Counted from the first letter of the stretch, positions 21,925 through 33,223 are shown. The stretch is 64,000 bases of DNA from Hemerocallis citrina (GCA_017893485.1 JACEHZ010000373.1:620001-684000); one strand, 5' to 3'. The notes: generated by a model from the sequence alone, not told the origin. Numbers and translations are program-made.

Positions 21925-23644
21925 TGATGTTGAATATTTGCAAGTGTACAAAATCACACAAGTAATATAGATAGGTGAGTAGAGTGTCGAACCCACAGGG
22001 ACTAGATATTTTACTGAGTACCGATATCACTAGATTAATCACTATTTGGAAGATCAAATTTAATTAAGGATAAAACAACTAAATTAAATTAATCTAATTA
22101 AATCTAACTAAATTGGTGAAAAGGGAGAGGGCTGTGAAACTATGAAGCTCTTGTAATTTGTTTAATGGTAAAATTAGTTCTAGGGCTCTTGGTTCACCTC
22201 GTTTATCACACACACAAATTATAATTCCTTATAAATAAAAATATTATCTTTCCCAATTGTAGACCAAAATCCTAAAGATATTAACCACTCTATCCACGTA
22301 GTCTAAAAATTATTCTCAACTAATTCTTCGCCTATCCATCAAATTATTAATTGAAAAATTGGATTTCTTAATGGTCACGTCCTCTAATACACGGTGTTAA
22401 TTTTTATTAATCACAAATAACCTGTTCGGTCTCTTTATGATTTGAAAAATCATACAAATGTCTATCCACCATGTTGTATGCATAAATAATAAAAATTTAA
22501 ACACAACTAGGAAAAATAGAGTAATAATAAGGAATTAACATTTGTGTTCTACAAAACTCGGCTACACCTTAGCCTCTAGAACAATAAATTCAGTTCATGT
22601 TCATTTAGCAATTAATAAAAATGTTTGGATTGCATCTAGAAGAAATTGGAGAAGAAAAGATACAAAAGAATACAAAATTTAATTTAAACCCCTTTTCTGT
22701 CTCAAAAGTTGGAGCCAAAAGTGTTGCTGTCATGCGCCGTCACATCAACGCGTCAGTCTGTCACACTGCCGTTGTCGGGCCGCATGTCCACAAAACCAAA
22801 GGCGCCACGTCAGCCTGGTCTGTCACCGTCAAGTCGAAGACACGTCAGCGACCTGTCACGTCGCGTCGCCTGTCAGCTTCGTCCTTGGCACGTGGGATTC
22901 CGCGCCGAGTCAGAGGACACCAGAGCCGAGGTCTTCGGATGCTGTCGTTGTCTCTGAGCTTCGATGTGCACGCCAGAGTGGAAAAAGAAGGAGTCGCCTA
23001 TCACCCACGTGCAGCCTCCCTTTTCGATTTGTTTGTTTCGAACTCAAGAGACAGAGAGAGAGAGACTCTCTCTTACTTTCTGCTTTTTATTTGTTTATTA
23101 TTATTCAGCCGTCACCTCCTGAATTGTACTCTGTCCCTTTGGTTTGTATTTATAGAGACGGGAAGAGAGTTAGGGTTTGCACTTTTTGCAGAATAGTCCT
23201 TCTTCTTTTGTTTATTTCCTTCCTTATTTGATCTGAAATTTATTTCTTTCTCTTTTCTCCTTTTATTTCCTTTTCTTTCAACCACGTGCTTCTGCATACA
23301 CAAAATAATAGCATAAATTAGGATTTTTAAATAAAATAAAATTAATTTGTTTAAAATTAATTAAACTAACTAAAAATCATATTAGCTCGTTAAAAATCCT
23401 TCTAAAATTATTTTGCATTTTTAACTCAACAAAACAATAAAAATTAATAAATCCATTATTTTATTTTGTTTGTTGATTTTTTCCACAAATCTATACTTTT
23501 TGCATCAAAAATATTATTTCTTCAAAAATAATTAATTAAATGAAATCTTATAGAAATTGGATGAATTATAGTCAATATCAACGAAAACAAGCGATTTTAA
23601 TTGGTAAATGAGTACAAATATTTGTATATAAATTAGACACATCA
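21925..23644 (-). repeat. 5' LTR of element C
   Basis: Second copy of the 1720-bp LTR, near-identical to 16695-18414. Substitutions are scattered and mostly transitions. Confidence 0.9.
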
Positions 23645-24129
23645 TTGGTTGCTTGTTTGATGTTGTTGTTGGAGTAATTGAAGAACGGTGGATTCGAAAT
23701 CCAACTTCTTCTGTTCTTGAACTGGCCGATCAAATCCATTCCCGATCTGGAAGTTCCTCGCATGCCCTTGTGCGATTTGAGTGCCTTGATTGTTTTGATT
23801 ATTGTTCCATGAGAAATTTGGATGGTTTCTCCACCCTGGGTTGTACGTGTTCGAGAAGGGGTTGTTCTTGGGTGGAAACACTCCTTGTCCCACGCAGTTT
23901 GCGTGCTCTTGATATGTGAAAGAGGATATGGGACATGCATCAGTTGTATGATCAGAGTGAGAACAAATTGCACAAATTTCTTTTGCTTGGTTTTTTACGC
24001 TACCTAGTGTCGAAATTACATTAACAAGCATATTAATTTTTTTTGTTCAAAGTTGCCATTTCTAATTGCATGTTATTATTAGTAGAAATTTCATAAAATC
24101 CCTGTTTTTTCGAAAAACCCCTTCCCCTT
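23645..24129 (-). pseudogene. gag middle piece of element B with zinc knuckle
   Basis: The frame 24031-23645 contains the zinc knuckle CAICSHSDHTTDAC (CX2CX4HX4C), then NTYNPGWRNHPNFSWNNNQ and a glutamine-rich tail ending at the TTGGT duplication of element C. Upstream it stops at the CCCTT duplication of element A. It joins conceptually with 39223-39874 on the far side of A. Confidence 0.8.
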
Positions 24130-24719
24130 TGATATGGATAAAAATGGGGTTAAATCGGAACCGTCCAGATTGGGCACAAATCTTGAAGCTCGGGGGTAAA
24201 AAGGTAATTTCACATACAAGCGGATCCAAAGCGGGTACTGAATCTCCTTCTCGCAGATCCAATAACCCGCGAATGGATCCACACCTATTGGGTACGGGTT
24301 CTGACCCGAGACGAACCCAAACCAACAAGAGACAAATCAGGATCCATGATTTGGCCAGGTCAATGGCCCTGATTTGCTCTCACCGGGAATCAAGGAAAGA
24401 TTTCCTAAAACAGACTGAGGATTTTACTCCCTGCTGTTACACAGGAAATCAGGCCCTTAAACAACTCCCCTGGCGACTATAAATACAACCCTTCTGCCTC
24501 CATGACCAGGTTAATCACTCTTCCACCACTTTAAGCTCTTTCTTAATCTCTTCTGATTACTGACAAGAGCATCGGAGGGTGCGTCGCCGGAATCAACTCC
24601 GGTGTTTCGCACTTCCTTACAGGTCGCGGCAGGAGCAAGAAGGCTGAGTCAACTGTTCAGGTTTTTCTCAGACTCACAAATTCTATCTGTTTACCCCCAC
24701 ACCGAAATCAGCGGTAACA
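24130..24719 (+). repeat. 5' LTR of element A
   Basis: Starts TGATATGGATAAAAATGGGG, ends CAGCGGTAACA. TATA box TATAAATA at 24478-24485. Confidence 0.95.
24478..24485 (+). promoter_or_regulatory. TATA box of A's 5' LTR
   Basis: TATAAATA in CGACTATAAATACAACCC, about 350 bp into the LTR. The copy in the 3' LTR is at 38981-38988. Confidence 0.6.
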
Positions 24720-24722
24720 GAT

Positions 24723-24740
24723 TGGCGCCGTCTGTGGGAA
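24723..24740 (+). other. Primer binding site of element A
   Basis: TGGCGCCGTCTGTGGGAA, three bases after the LTR. The first nine bases equal the tRNA-Asp PBS of Athila, but the rest differs, so the primer tRNA is not assigned. Confidence 0.75.
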
Positions 24741-24787
24741 AAACCACACGAACAGCCTCAGCTTCTTCCTCGTCGTCCTCTGCAGCC

Positions 24788-26640
24788 ATGCCTCCGAAGA
24801 AGGTCAGATCTAGGGGGTCGAACCGTGTGGCCAATCCCGCCGACCCTACGGAGGAAGCCCCTGTCAACCCTATTCCACAGTCCGATCTTCCTCCACCGGC
24901 CCAGCAGGTCCCACCTCCTCATCCCAAGCAGCAACTCAACAACGGCCGGAAGCAGAAGCAGCCCCTCCATCAGGACCATGTTTTGGTCCATAATGGGTCC
25001 TCGGACTCGATGGCTTCTTATCATCCCGACCTCCGCAACACTCTCCTGAACCGCCAAAAGGACGATGACCTCCGCACCCACCTTGACGAGAGGCGGGCCC
25101 GAGAGGGAGCCTCCCGCCAGCGTCAGGGTGAGCGGTCCCCTCATCGCCGAGATGGTAGGAGGTCCCCGGACCACAGGGGCCGGGCAATGTCTCCCGAACG
25201 CAGGAGGAGACCGCATTCCCCCGCGGATCGGCATCCTCGGAGGAACAATGACGCACCGATCACTCGTGCCGAGTTCCTGCAATTTCAGGACACCGTTCTG
25301 CAGGCTCTCAACCTTCGGCAGAATGCCCAAAATGCTCAGAGGGCTCCAACGCCCCTGAGGGACCCCAATCCTCGTCGCCGAACTCGAAGTCCTTCCCCGG
25401 CTCCCAGCCGCCAGCAGCAGCGATACAGTCCTCGCCGATCCCAGGACTACCGGCGCCGCAGTCCGCGCTCCCCTTCCTATGAAGAGGAGTCCGGGGGGTC
25501 ATATGGTTACTAGCGGAGGGACGACGCCCTTATCCGCCGTCTCCATGAGGTGGAAAGGCGTATTGGCCGCATGGACAGAGAGGAGGAGTCCCGAGCAGGG
25601 ACCGTCCATCCCAGCCGACCCCCTTTCTCTCGGTCGATTATGGAGGCCCACATACCGAGGGGTTTCAAACCTCCGCAGTTTGAAACGTACTCAGGGGAAT
25701 CCGACCCAGTCGATCACGTCGAAAGCTTCAAGACCCTGATGCTGATCCATCAAGCTTCCGACGCTGTGCTATGCAGGACATTCCCAGCCACCCTCAGGGG
25801 GTCAGCTCGGGAATGGTATTCCAGGCTCGCCCCCTCATCCATCTTCTCATTCGAGCAGTTTAAGACACTGTTCATAACTCACTTCGTGAGTAGCAGGCGA
25901 GCAGAGAAGACAAGTCTCTCCCTGCTGAACCTACGGCAGGAAAGGGAAGAGAAGCTGCGGGACTATGTGAAGAGATTCACCGCAGAGGTCAGGTCTATCG
26001 CCTCCTTAGACCAGTCCGTGGCGACCGTGGCGTTCCAGTCGAACGTCCTCAATGCCAACCTCCGGTCGTCCCTAGCCAAGAAGCCCCCGCATGACTTCGC
26101 CGACCTCCTCCTGAGGTGCGAGAAGTACATCCGGGCAGAGGAGGCCGAAGCCCTTCCGAGCTTCGGGGGGCCCTCCTCAGGGTCGAAGAGGAAGGCGACG
26201 GGGGAAGAAGGGTCCAAGAAAGCTCAGAAGGACAATGGCGGTCAGCGCCGCCCTCCCCCCAGGTTCGAGAAGTTCACTCCCCTCACCACTAACGTCTCTA
26301 CCATCCTAATGGAAGTGGAGAAGGAGGGGGTCATCCCTCCAGCTCTGAGGATGCACACCCCGGCAAAGAGGAGGAACAAAGATAAATGGTGCCGTTACCA
26401 TCGGGACCACGGCCACGACACGAACGACTGCCGGGCTTTGAGAGATGAGATTGAAGCCCTCATCCGGAGGGGGCAGTTGGCCAAATTCGTGAAGGCTAAC
26501 GATCGGGCGGACCGCAATTCTCCTCCGCCTCGGGGGGCTAACAAGCGTTCCGAACGACGCGAAGAGACACCCGAGTTCGAGGAGGAAAGGATTCTTCACC
26601 TGATCCACGGAGGCCCCATGGGGGGCTCCTCTAATTCCTC
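24788..26640 (+). pseudogene. gag of element A
   Basis: Starts at ATG 24788 (MPPKKVRSRGSNRVANPADP) with an arginine/proline-rich basic N-terminus of about 240 residues. An in-frame TAG at 25511 follows (residue 242), after which the same frame continues. The capsid domain has FETYSGESDPVDHVESFKTL, SAREWYSRLAPSSIFSFEQF and the QEREEKLRDYVKRF motif of Retrotrans_gag. The nucleocapsid knuckle is WCRYHRDHGHDTNDC. It coats the genomic RNA. Without readthrough of the stop only the basic region would be made. GC content is far above the flanks. Confidence 0.88.
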
Positions 26641-27250
26641 TCGGAAGGCCTTCGTCCGAGAGGTCAACTCGGTTCACAGTGCTCCTCCCCCCAAAGGTCT
26701 CGGCGTCCCTGTGTCTTTCTCCGACGCAGACCTCGAAGGGGTCCGAACCCCACACTGTGATGCCCTCGTCATCGACCTCCGCATGGCCAACTTCAAGGTG
26801 CAGAGGATTTTAGTAGACAATGGGAGTTCGGTCAATATTCTCTTCCTCTCGACCTTCCGAGGCCTTCAGCTGTCCCGAGACCGTCTCAAGCCGGCCGGTT
26901 ACACACTCCACGGGTTCACGGGGGTCCCGGTAACCGTCGAAGGAGTGATAACCCTAGACGTTACCACGGGAAGCACCCCTACTACCCGGATCGAGCCGAT
27001 GGACTTCATGGTCGTCGACGTCCCGACAGCGTATAATGTCATTCTAGGCCGACCCGGCCTAGCCGCCTTGGAAGCTGTCCCCTCGGTGTACCATTTGAAA
27101 ATGAAGTTCCCCACTCGGTCGGGAGTAGGGGAAGTCAGGGGAAGCCAAGAAACAGCCCGAAAATGCTACATGACTTCCACCGGGGGACCAGTGCTCTCGC
27201 TCGAGACACTAGAAATCCCCGAGCCGAAAGCTCGGCCAACGTCCGAGCCG
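26641..27250 (+). pseudogene. Protease of element A
   Basis: Aspartic protease of the polyprotein, in frame with gag. The active site RILVDNGSSVNILFLSTF (DNGSS, the usual Tat form) is at about 26805-26860. The GFTGVPVTVEGVITL strand and the flap/C-terminal FMVVDVPTAYNVILGRPGLA follow. The domain is complete. Confidence 0.88.
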
Positions 27251-28123
27251 GTGGACGAGTTAGAAGAAGTGCTCTTCTCGGACGAGGACCCGAGCCGAAA
27301 GTTCCTCATCAGCAAGTCCTTGCCGACCGCACTGTGCTCGGACCTGATTCAATGCATCCGGGATAACCGTGACTTGTTCGCTTGGTCGGCCGCGGACATG
27401 CCCGGCATTTTCGAGGAGCTGCTCGTCCATCGCTTGAGTGTCGAACCGGGGTGCAAACTGGTTCAGCAAAAGAGGCGAAAGTTCGCTCCCGAGCGACAGC
27501 AGGCCATCAAGGAGGAGGTGGATAAACTGCTGAAGGCCAAGTTCATACAGGAGGTAAATTATCCCGAGTGGCTGTCGAATGTTGTAATGGTCAAGAAGTC
27601 CAATGGCTCGTGGAGGATATGCATTAACTTCACCGACCTGAACAAGGCGTGTCCGAAGGATCCATTCCCTCTCCCGAACATCGACACCCTTATTGACGCC
27701 ACCTCGGGCCATGAGCTCCTCAGCTTCATGGACGCCTTCTCGGGGTACAATCAAATCCGAATGTTCCCTCCGGACATTCCGAAGACCTCCTTCATCACCG
27801 ACCAAGACCTCTACTGCTACCGGGTCATGCCGTTCGGTTTGAAGAACGCGGGCGCCACCTACCAGCGCCTCGTCAACAAGGTCTTCCAGAGCCAGATCGG
27901 CCGAAACATGGAGGTGTACGTTGACGACATGCTCGTCAAGAGCATCCGGGGCACAGACCATGTAGCCGACCTCCAGGAGGCCTTCGGCGTGTTGAGAAGG
28001 CACAACATGCGGTTGAACCCGAACAAGTGTGCGTTCGGGGTCTCTTCGGGAAAGTTCCTCGGCTTCATGATAAGCCAATGAGGAATCGAAGCTAATCCCG
28101 AGAAGATTAAGGCCATATTAGAC
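27251..28123 (+). pseudogene. Reverse transcriptase of element A
   Basis: In frame with protease. RT motifs are EWLSNVVMVKKSNGSWRICI, FTDLNKACPKDPFPLPNID, FMDAFSGYNQI, YRVMPFGLKNAGATYQRLVN and the active site YVDDMLVKS (about 27917-27943). A TGA at 28079 (residue 1098) interrupts SQ-GIEANPEK, where Tat relatives have Arg, so a CGA to TGA transition is likely. Otherwise the domain is intact. Confidence 0.9.
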
Positions 28124-28720
28124 ATGGCCCCGCCTCGGAACATCAAGGAGGTGCAGAAGCTTACCGGTCGGCTCACCGCTATCGGTCGGTTCCTCTCGAA
28201 GTCGGGGGAAAAGTGCCTCCCCTTCTTCAAGGCACTCAGGGGGGCTAAGGGTTTTGAATGGGGCCAACCACAACAGGAATCGTTCGACCAGCTGAAGGCC
28301 TACTTGGTAAACCCCCCTCTGCTCAGCAAACCGGTCCCGGGCGAGACTCTCTTCGTCTACTTGGCTGCTTCCGAGCAGACCTTGAGCGCTGTCTTGGTGA
28401 GAGAGGAGGACCGGGCCCAAAGACCCATCTACTACGTGAGCAAGGTGCTTCGGGACGCCGAGCTCTGCTATCCGAGAATAGAGAAGATGGCCTACGCCCT
28501 GGTCATGGCAGCGAGGAAGCTTCGGCCGTACTTTCAATCCCACTCGGTCATTGTCCTCACCGACCAACCCCTAAAGCAGATCCTCCACAAGCCTGAGACC
28601 TCGGGCCGGCTGATGAAGTGGTCCATAGAGTTGAGTCAGCATGACATCTCTTACCAGCCTCGGACGGTAATTAAGGCACAGGCCCTCGCCGACTTCATCG
28701 TAGAGTCCACTATCCCTAAG
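28124..28720 (+). pseudogene. First RNase H of element A, catalytically weakened
   Basis: Retroviral-type RNase H following RT in frame. It has the glutamate in YPRIEKMAYALVMAAR and aspartates in VLTDQPLKQIL and QALADFI. The first catalytic Asp (C-D-A-S in element B) is replaced: here the segment reads LFVYLAASEQTLSAVLV. This fits the known decay of this domain in Tat elements that also carry a second, archaeal-type RNase H, which follows immediately. Confidence 0.8.
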
Positions 28721-29230
28721 GTCGGCCACGTCCCGAATGGACCCCCCATTTGGACAGTCTTTGTGGACGGATCGTCCTGTAACGAAGGAAGCGGCGTCGG
28801 CATCATTCTGAACGGCCCTGACAACTTCGTCCTCCAGTACGCGATCCGTATGAACTTCAAGGCCTCGAACAACGAGGCGGAGTACGAGGCTTTCATTGCC
28901 GGTCTCGGACTTGCACGGAGTGCTGGGGCGCAGCGCCTCCGAATCCACAGCGATTCCCAGCTCGTCGTGAACCAAGTCTTGGGCGAGTACGAGGCCCGAG
29001 ACGAGCGGATGGCGAAATACCTCACTAAGGTTCGGGCCCTCATGAACCGGTTCGAGGAGGCGCTCATCGAGCGGGTCCCTCGTGAAGAGAACTTACAAGC
29101 CGATGCCCTCTCCAAATTGGCCTCGTCCTCCCTGCAAGGTCTCGAACAGACCGTACTGATCGAAGTCCTCTCTAGGCCGAGCATCGAAGACGAGACACTT
29201 GGCTCGGCGGAATCGTTTCCGGTCATGTTA
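28721..29230 (+). pseudogene. Archaeal-type RNase H (aRH) of element A
   Basis: A second RNase H, diagnostic of the Tat branch. Acidic residues appear in VFVDGSSCNEGSGVGII, ASNNEAEYEAFIAGL, RIHSDSQLVVNQVLG and NLQADALSKLASS, so all four catalytic acids are kept. It probably replaces the weakened upstream RNase H. It lies in the same frame between RH and integrase. Confidence 0.88.
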
Positions 29231-30499
29231 CAAGATAATTGGATGAAGCCTTTAGTGGAATTCCTAAGGGACGGGCTCCTGCCCGAAGACCCCAAAGAGG
29301 CTCGCCGAGTCAGAACCCGGGCCGAGCGGTATGTCTTGATCGAGGGCATCCTATACAAACGCTCTTTCTCTCAAATAGACGGCCGACCGTACCTAAGGTG
29401 CCTCTCTCCGGATCAGGCTGAATATGCCCTACAAGAGCTCCACGAAGGCATCGGAGGGGCACACTCAGGATTTAGGTCCTTGGCCTAGAAAGCTTTGAAT
29501 TATGGGTACTTCTGGCCGACCCTCCTTCAAGACGCCGAGCGACACGTTCGGCAATGCAGCTCTTGTCAGAGACACTCCAGCATCCGACGCCTACCTCAGG
29601 CCAACCTCGCCTCCCTATCAAGTCCCATCCCCTTTGCAATGTGGGGGATGGATTTACTGGGGCCCTTCCCTCCGGCTCCGGGCCAGTTCAAGTTCTTGGT
29701 CGTTGCCATCGACTACTTCTCAAAGTGGGTCGAAGCCGAGCCCCTCGCCACAATAACCGAGAACAAGGTGGTACGGTTCTTCTGGAAGAGTATCATTTGT
29801 AGGTTCGGCGTCCCCCGCGTCCTCGTGACGGACAACGGGACTCAGTTCACTGGCGCAGCATTCCGAGCTCTATGCGACGACCTGGCCATCCAGCAGCGCT
29901 TCTCGTCCGTCTCCCACCCTCAGTCGAACGGATAGGCAGAAAATGCTAACCGGCAGATCCTCGCAGGCATCAAGAAAAGGCTCGACAAAAGTTTCAAGGG
30001 CTTATGGGTCGACCAACTCCCCAACGTCCTATGGAACTACCGCACGAGCAAGCGGACCCCCACAGGCGAGTCCCCTTTCACCTATGGGTCCGAGGCTGTG
30101 ATACCTCTCGAGGTCGGAATACCTTCCCCTCGGCTCACAGCCTATGACGAAGCACAGAATGCCAGGGACCTCAGAGCAGACTTAGACCTGATAGACGAGC
30201 TGAGGGAAAGGGCGTCGATTCGGCAGCAGATTTACCGAAGAAGGGTTGAACTAGCGTACAACAAAAAGGTCCGACCCGCCAACCTTAAGCAAGGAGATTT
30301 GGTCTTGAGAAAGCTAGCCATATCCTTCCCCAGTCAGAAGAGCAAGCTGGCTCCGAACTGGGAAGGGCCGTACAGGATCACGAGGGTAGTTCGGCCCGGA
30401 ACATATCGTCTTGAAGACCTAGAGGGCAGAGAGCTTCCGAGGACCTGGAATGCCGACCACCTCCTAAAATACCAAGAAAGCGCTCCGGCGCCACTCTAA
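29231..30499 (+). pseudogene. Integrase of element A
   Basis: Zinc module with HEGIGGAHSG and CSSCQRH. Core triad: D in WGMDLLGPFPP, D in VLVTDNGTQFTG and E in the AENANRQIL segment after a TAG at 29933 (residue 1716; relatives have SNGQAEN, so CAG to TAG). Another TAG at 29486 (residue 1567) interrupts the zinc module. The C-terminal GDLVLRKLA...KLAPNWEGPYRITRV and final WNADHLLKYQE match Tat integrases. The frame ends at 30499. Confidence 0.9.
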
Positions 30500-30589
30500 G
30501 TATCATGGGGTATCGAGCCATTCCAGTCCTCCAACTTGTAACCTATTTTCATAAATTGTACTATGTAAAACGGTTCGCCGTCGATTATC

Positions 30590-30595
30590 AATAAA
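30590..30595 (+). terminator. Possible polyadenylation signal after pol
   Basis: AATAAA 90 bp after the pol stop, before the tandem array. It could end a gag-pol transcript internally; position only. Confidence 0.3.
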
Positions 30596-30671
30596 GAAAG
30601 CTCTTTCGTATTTGTGAATTCGCATGCTCCTCTCACCTCTTATCATTTGCTTTTTAAATTGTGATTTCAAC

Positions 30672-31115
30672 CAACGGTTCGGAGTCCACGTTCGGCTCGA
30701 CCTCGCCTCCTCGGTTTGTCCCCGGACGAACCAGGGATAGACCGTCGTTCGGAACTGCTCCCACAACTGTTGAACTACACCGATGGTTCGGAGTCCAACA
30801 CTCGGCTCGACTTTACCTCCTCGGCTCGCTTCCGAGCAAGCCAGGGGTAGATCGCCGTTCGGAATTGCTCCCACAACCGTTGAACTACACCGATGGTTCG
30901 GAGTCCAACACTCGACTCGACTTTACCACCTCAGCTCGCTTCCGGGCGAGCCAGGGGTAGATCGCCGTTCGGAATTGCTCCCACAATCGTTGAACTACAC
31001 CGATAGTTCGGAGTCCAACACTCGGCTCGACTTTACCTCCTCGGCTCGCTTCCGGGCGAGCCAGGGGTAGATCGCCGTTCGGAATTGCTCCTACAATCGT
31101 CGAGCCGCAACGATG
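30672..31115. repeat. 110-bp tandem repeat of element A (4 copies)
   Basis: Units start near 30672, 30781, 30891 and 31001, with a partial copy from 31111. Each contains GGTTCGGAGTCCAACACTCG, CTCCTCGGCTCGCTTCC and GTTGAACTACACCGAT. It separates pol from the converging antisense gene region. Short frames inside are artefacts. Confidence 0.9.
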
Positions 31116-31787
31116 GACCCGGAGACCAACACTTAGCTTCCAGTCCCCCCAAGCTTGCTTCGCGACAAACCGGGAATGGTCCGCTCCTCTGCTCCGTCAG
31201 CGGAGGGACGCCGAAGCTACGTTCGACCACATATTCCGAGCGCTCCTGCCTAATAGCCGAAGACCGAAGCCCTACGCCTTCGGTCGGTTACCGAGCAAGT
31301 GCCTTCCCGAGCTCGCAAACGGAGAAAACTCACTTTCTCCTCAACTTTCGTGCATGATTTCGATCAGACGGCTCAGATCTTGCCACCTGTGCTAAACGAC
31401 AAGATAACATTTTCTTGGGAACTGAGCCGCCTCGAGATTCGTGCCTACATTCAACGGCTCAGATCTTGCCGCTTGCGCTAAATGACAAGATGGCGCTTTC
31501 TTGGGGAAAGAGCCGCCTAGGAATTCGAGCCGTACCTTGTCAGAGTCGCTAAACGTCAAAACAGTGTACTCGTAGGGACCCGTTCGGTTCAACACTCTCG
31601 CCGAGGGAACTAACACGCTCGGTTCAAAGATCTCGGTGCAACCAACACAGATATAAGCAAAGCAAATATGCAAAGCAATGAAAGATATTTTATTAAACAA
31701 CCAGGCCATAACACAAAGCACATCTTTTTCATGGTTACAAAGTGTTGGGAATCAAAATACACGACGCCGACCCACTACACTTAGCCC
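31116..31787. repeat. Spacer with a copy of the 223-bp family
   Basis: From 31280 it matches the repeat found at 36085-36300 and in the array at 37140-38215 (GAGCAAGTGCCTTCCCGAGC, CGGAGAAAACTCACTTTCTC, CTAAACGACAAGATA). The inner GGCTCAGATCTTGCC...GACAAGAT word is duplicated about 80 bp apart. No gene. Confidence 0.75.
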
Positions 31788-32220
31788 TCATATGGAAAAA
31801 TCTTCACTAGACTGTTCGGCCGACTGTTCGTCCTCCTCGGCTGGTAGCTCCCCTGCATCGTTCCGGAGCTTCGCTACCACAGTCTGCAAGTGTCGAATCT
31901 CCGAGAGCAAATCATCCCGCTCGGCTATAATCTTCGACTGGTTGTGCCGAATACACTTGACCCGAAGAGCATTGCTGAACGCGGTTTGTGAATCCTCGTC
32001 CCCTTCTGCAGGGTTCAGCTCGGCGATCCTATTCTCTAGACGCTGGATCTTGGCTTCCCGTAGGTCGAGGACGGACAAAAGGTGAGCCTGCTCACTCTCA
32101 GCTCGGCGTACCTCCAACTCGACGCTCCTGGGACTCAGAGCCGCCGTCCCTGAAGTGGCTTCGGATTCAGAGTCATCATCCGAGCCGTGCAGATCAGCAT
32201 ATGAATCGGCCGCCTCAAGC
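31788..32220 (-). pseudogene. Antisense coiled-coil exon of element A
   Basis: The frame runs from a plausible splice acceptor (TTTTTTCAG on the minus strand just above 32220) to a stop at 31788. The sequence is acidic then heptad-like: SVELEVRRAESEQAHLLSVL, REAKIQRLENRIAELNPAEG, RDDLLSEIRHLQTVVAKL. It is probably the last exon of the antisense transcript or of a second antisense gene. No known domain; function unknown. Confidence 0.4.
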
Positions 32221-32383
32221 TGAAAAAAGGGGAAAACGAACAACAAGATTTCAATATACTTCCGAGGCACCACACTTGAAGAAATTTCCAATCATATTCA
32301 GACATAATGGTTCCACAATACGACAAAGACCGAGTCTACAACAACGTTTTACAACAAATCAGAAGGGACATGAAGCGACATAG

Positions 32384-33223
32384 TCAGGTTCTCTTCGGAA
32401 GGGGAACGCTTCGGTTTAAGGAAACGCGAGGACGACGAGGCCTGCCCTCCGAGCTCGATCCTAAACCAACAAAGCGCGCCCCCCCTTCGCTACTGGCCCT
32501 AACTGCGGCGCCGATCGAGGCCTCGCTCGACGAGACGGCCGCACTGCTCTGAGCGTCGGCTGGACTCCGTCTGGTCATAGGCGAGCGTGTCGCAAGTTCG
32601 TAAAAAGAAATCCCTCTCTCGCTCTCTTCGCGAGTACATGACGTACTGCGGACGTTAGCCCTCTCCGGCACAGGCTTGAGCGACGCGACCTCTTCCTCCA
32701 GTTCAATGATCCTGTCTCTCAGAGCGTCGTCCTTCGCCATCTTCGTCGAACGAGAGGGTCTTGACGAGCCAGAGACGGTGGCGCCGTCGGTCGCAAGCCG
32801 TCGGAAGTGGGTGACCTCGATCCCCTTATCTATCGTGATCCTTCTGAGCCTGTCGACTTCGGCCAATAGCCGCTTGCGCTCGGTCGATGCTTTCTCCAGC
32901 TCGGAAGTCAGTTTCTCTTCCGCCGCCGAACGTTCTTTCTCCGCTAATTCCAAGTGTTGGACCTCAGCCAAAAGGTCGTCATTCTTCTGCTCGGCGGCAG
33001 TGAGCTCTCTACGGAGCCGCTCGACTTCGCCTTCGGGACAAGGAGCTTGGGGGTACTTCCGCAGTTGCCACAGCTCGCGACAGTACCTCCGCAGAGTTGC
33101 CTTCGTCTCCTCCAGCCTACCGAGCAGGAGAAATCGATTCTATCGGCTCTGCAAGAGCTTGCCCTTTGTTTTCGCCAGCTCCTTCTGAAGGTATACAACC
33201 TCCGTGATCGGACCGAACTTCAC
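32384..33223 (-). pseudogene. Antisense coiled-coil exon with one stop
   Basis: The frame starts after a splice acceptor (TTTTCAG) at 33223 and runs to 32384, with one in-frame TAG near 33139. Heptad-rich: VERLRRELTAAEQKNDDLL, SELEKASTERKRLLAEVDRL, RDRIIELEEEVASLK. Element D has an equivalent exon at 50870-51261, also after a CAG acceptor about 245 bp past a stop. It could be a second gene or an alternative 3' part of the gene at 33507-35740. Confidence 0.45.

Larger units (their letters stand above)
16695..23644 (-). mobile_element. Element C: gag-only Athila-like retrotransposon
   Basis: LTRs of equal length (1720 bp) at 16695-18414 and 21925-23644 begin TGATGTTGAA and end ACACATCA. They are flanked by the perfect duplication TTGGT (16690-16694 and 23645-23649). 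The 3.5-kb interior holds a PBS, a decayed gag (minus strand) and a polypurine tract, but no protease, RT, RNase H or integrase. It is non-autonomous and was inserted in element B's gag. LTRs differ at 5 sites in the first 270 bp. Confidence 0.9.

Noticed and set aside
24758..25330. 190-codon minus-strand frame opposite element A's gag
   Set aside because: Arises from the GC-rich Arg/Pro region of gag; starts at a non-ATG codon and has no recognisable domain.
27260..28078. 272-codon minus-strand frame opposite element A's RT
   Set aside because: Shadow of the GC-rich RT coding frame; no domain, and the plus frame carries clear RT motifs.
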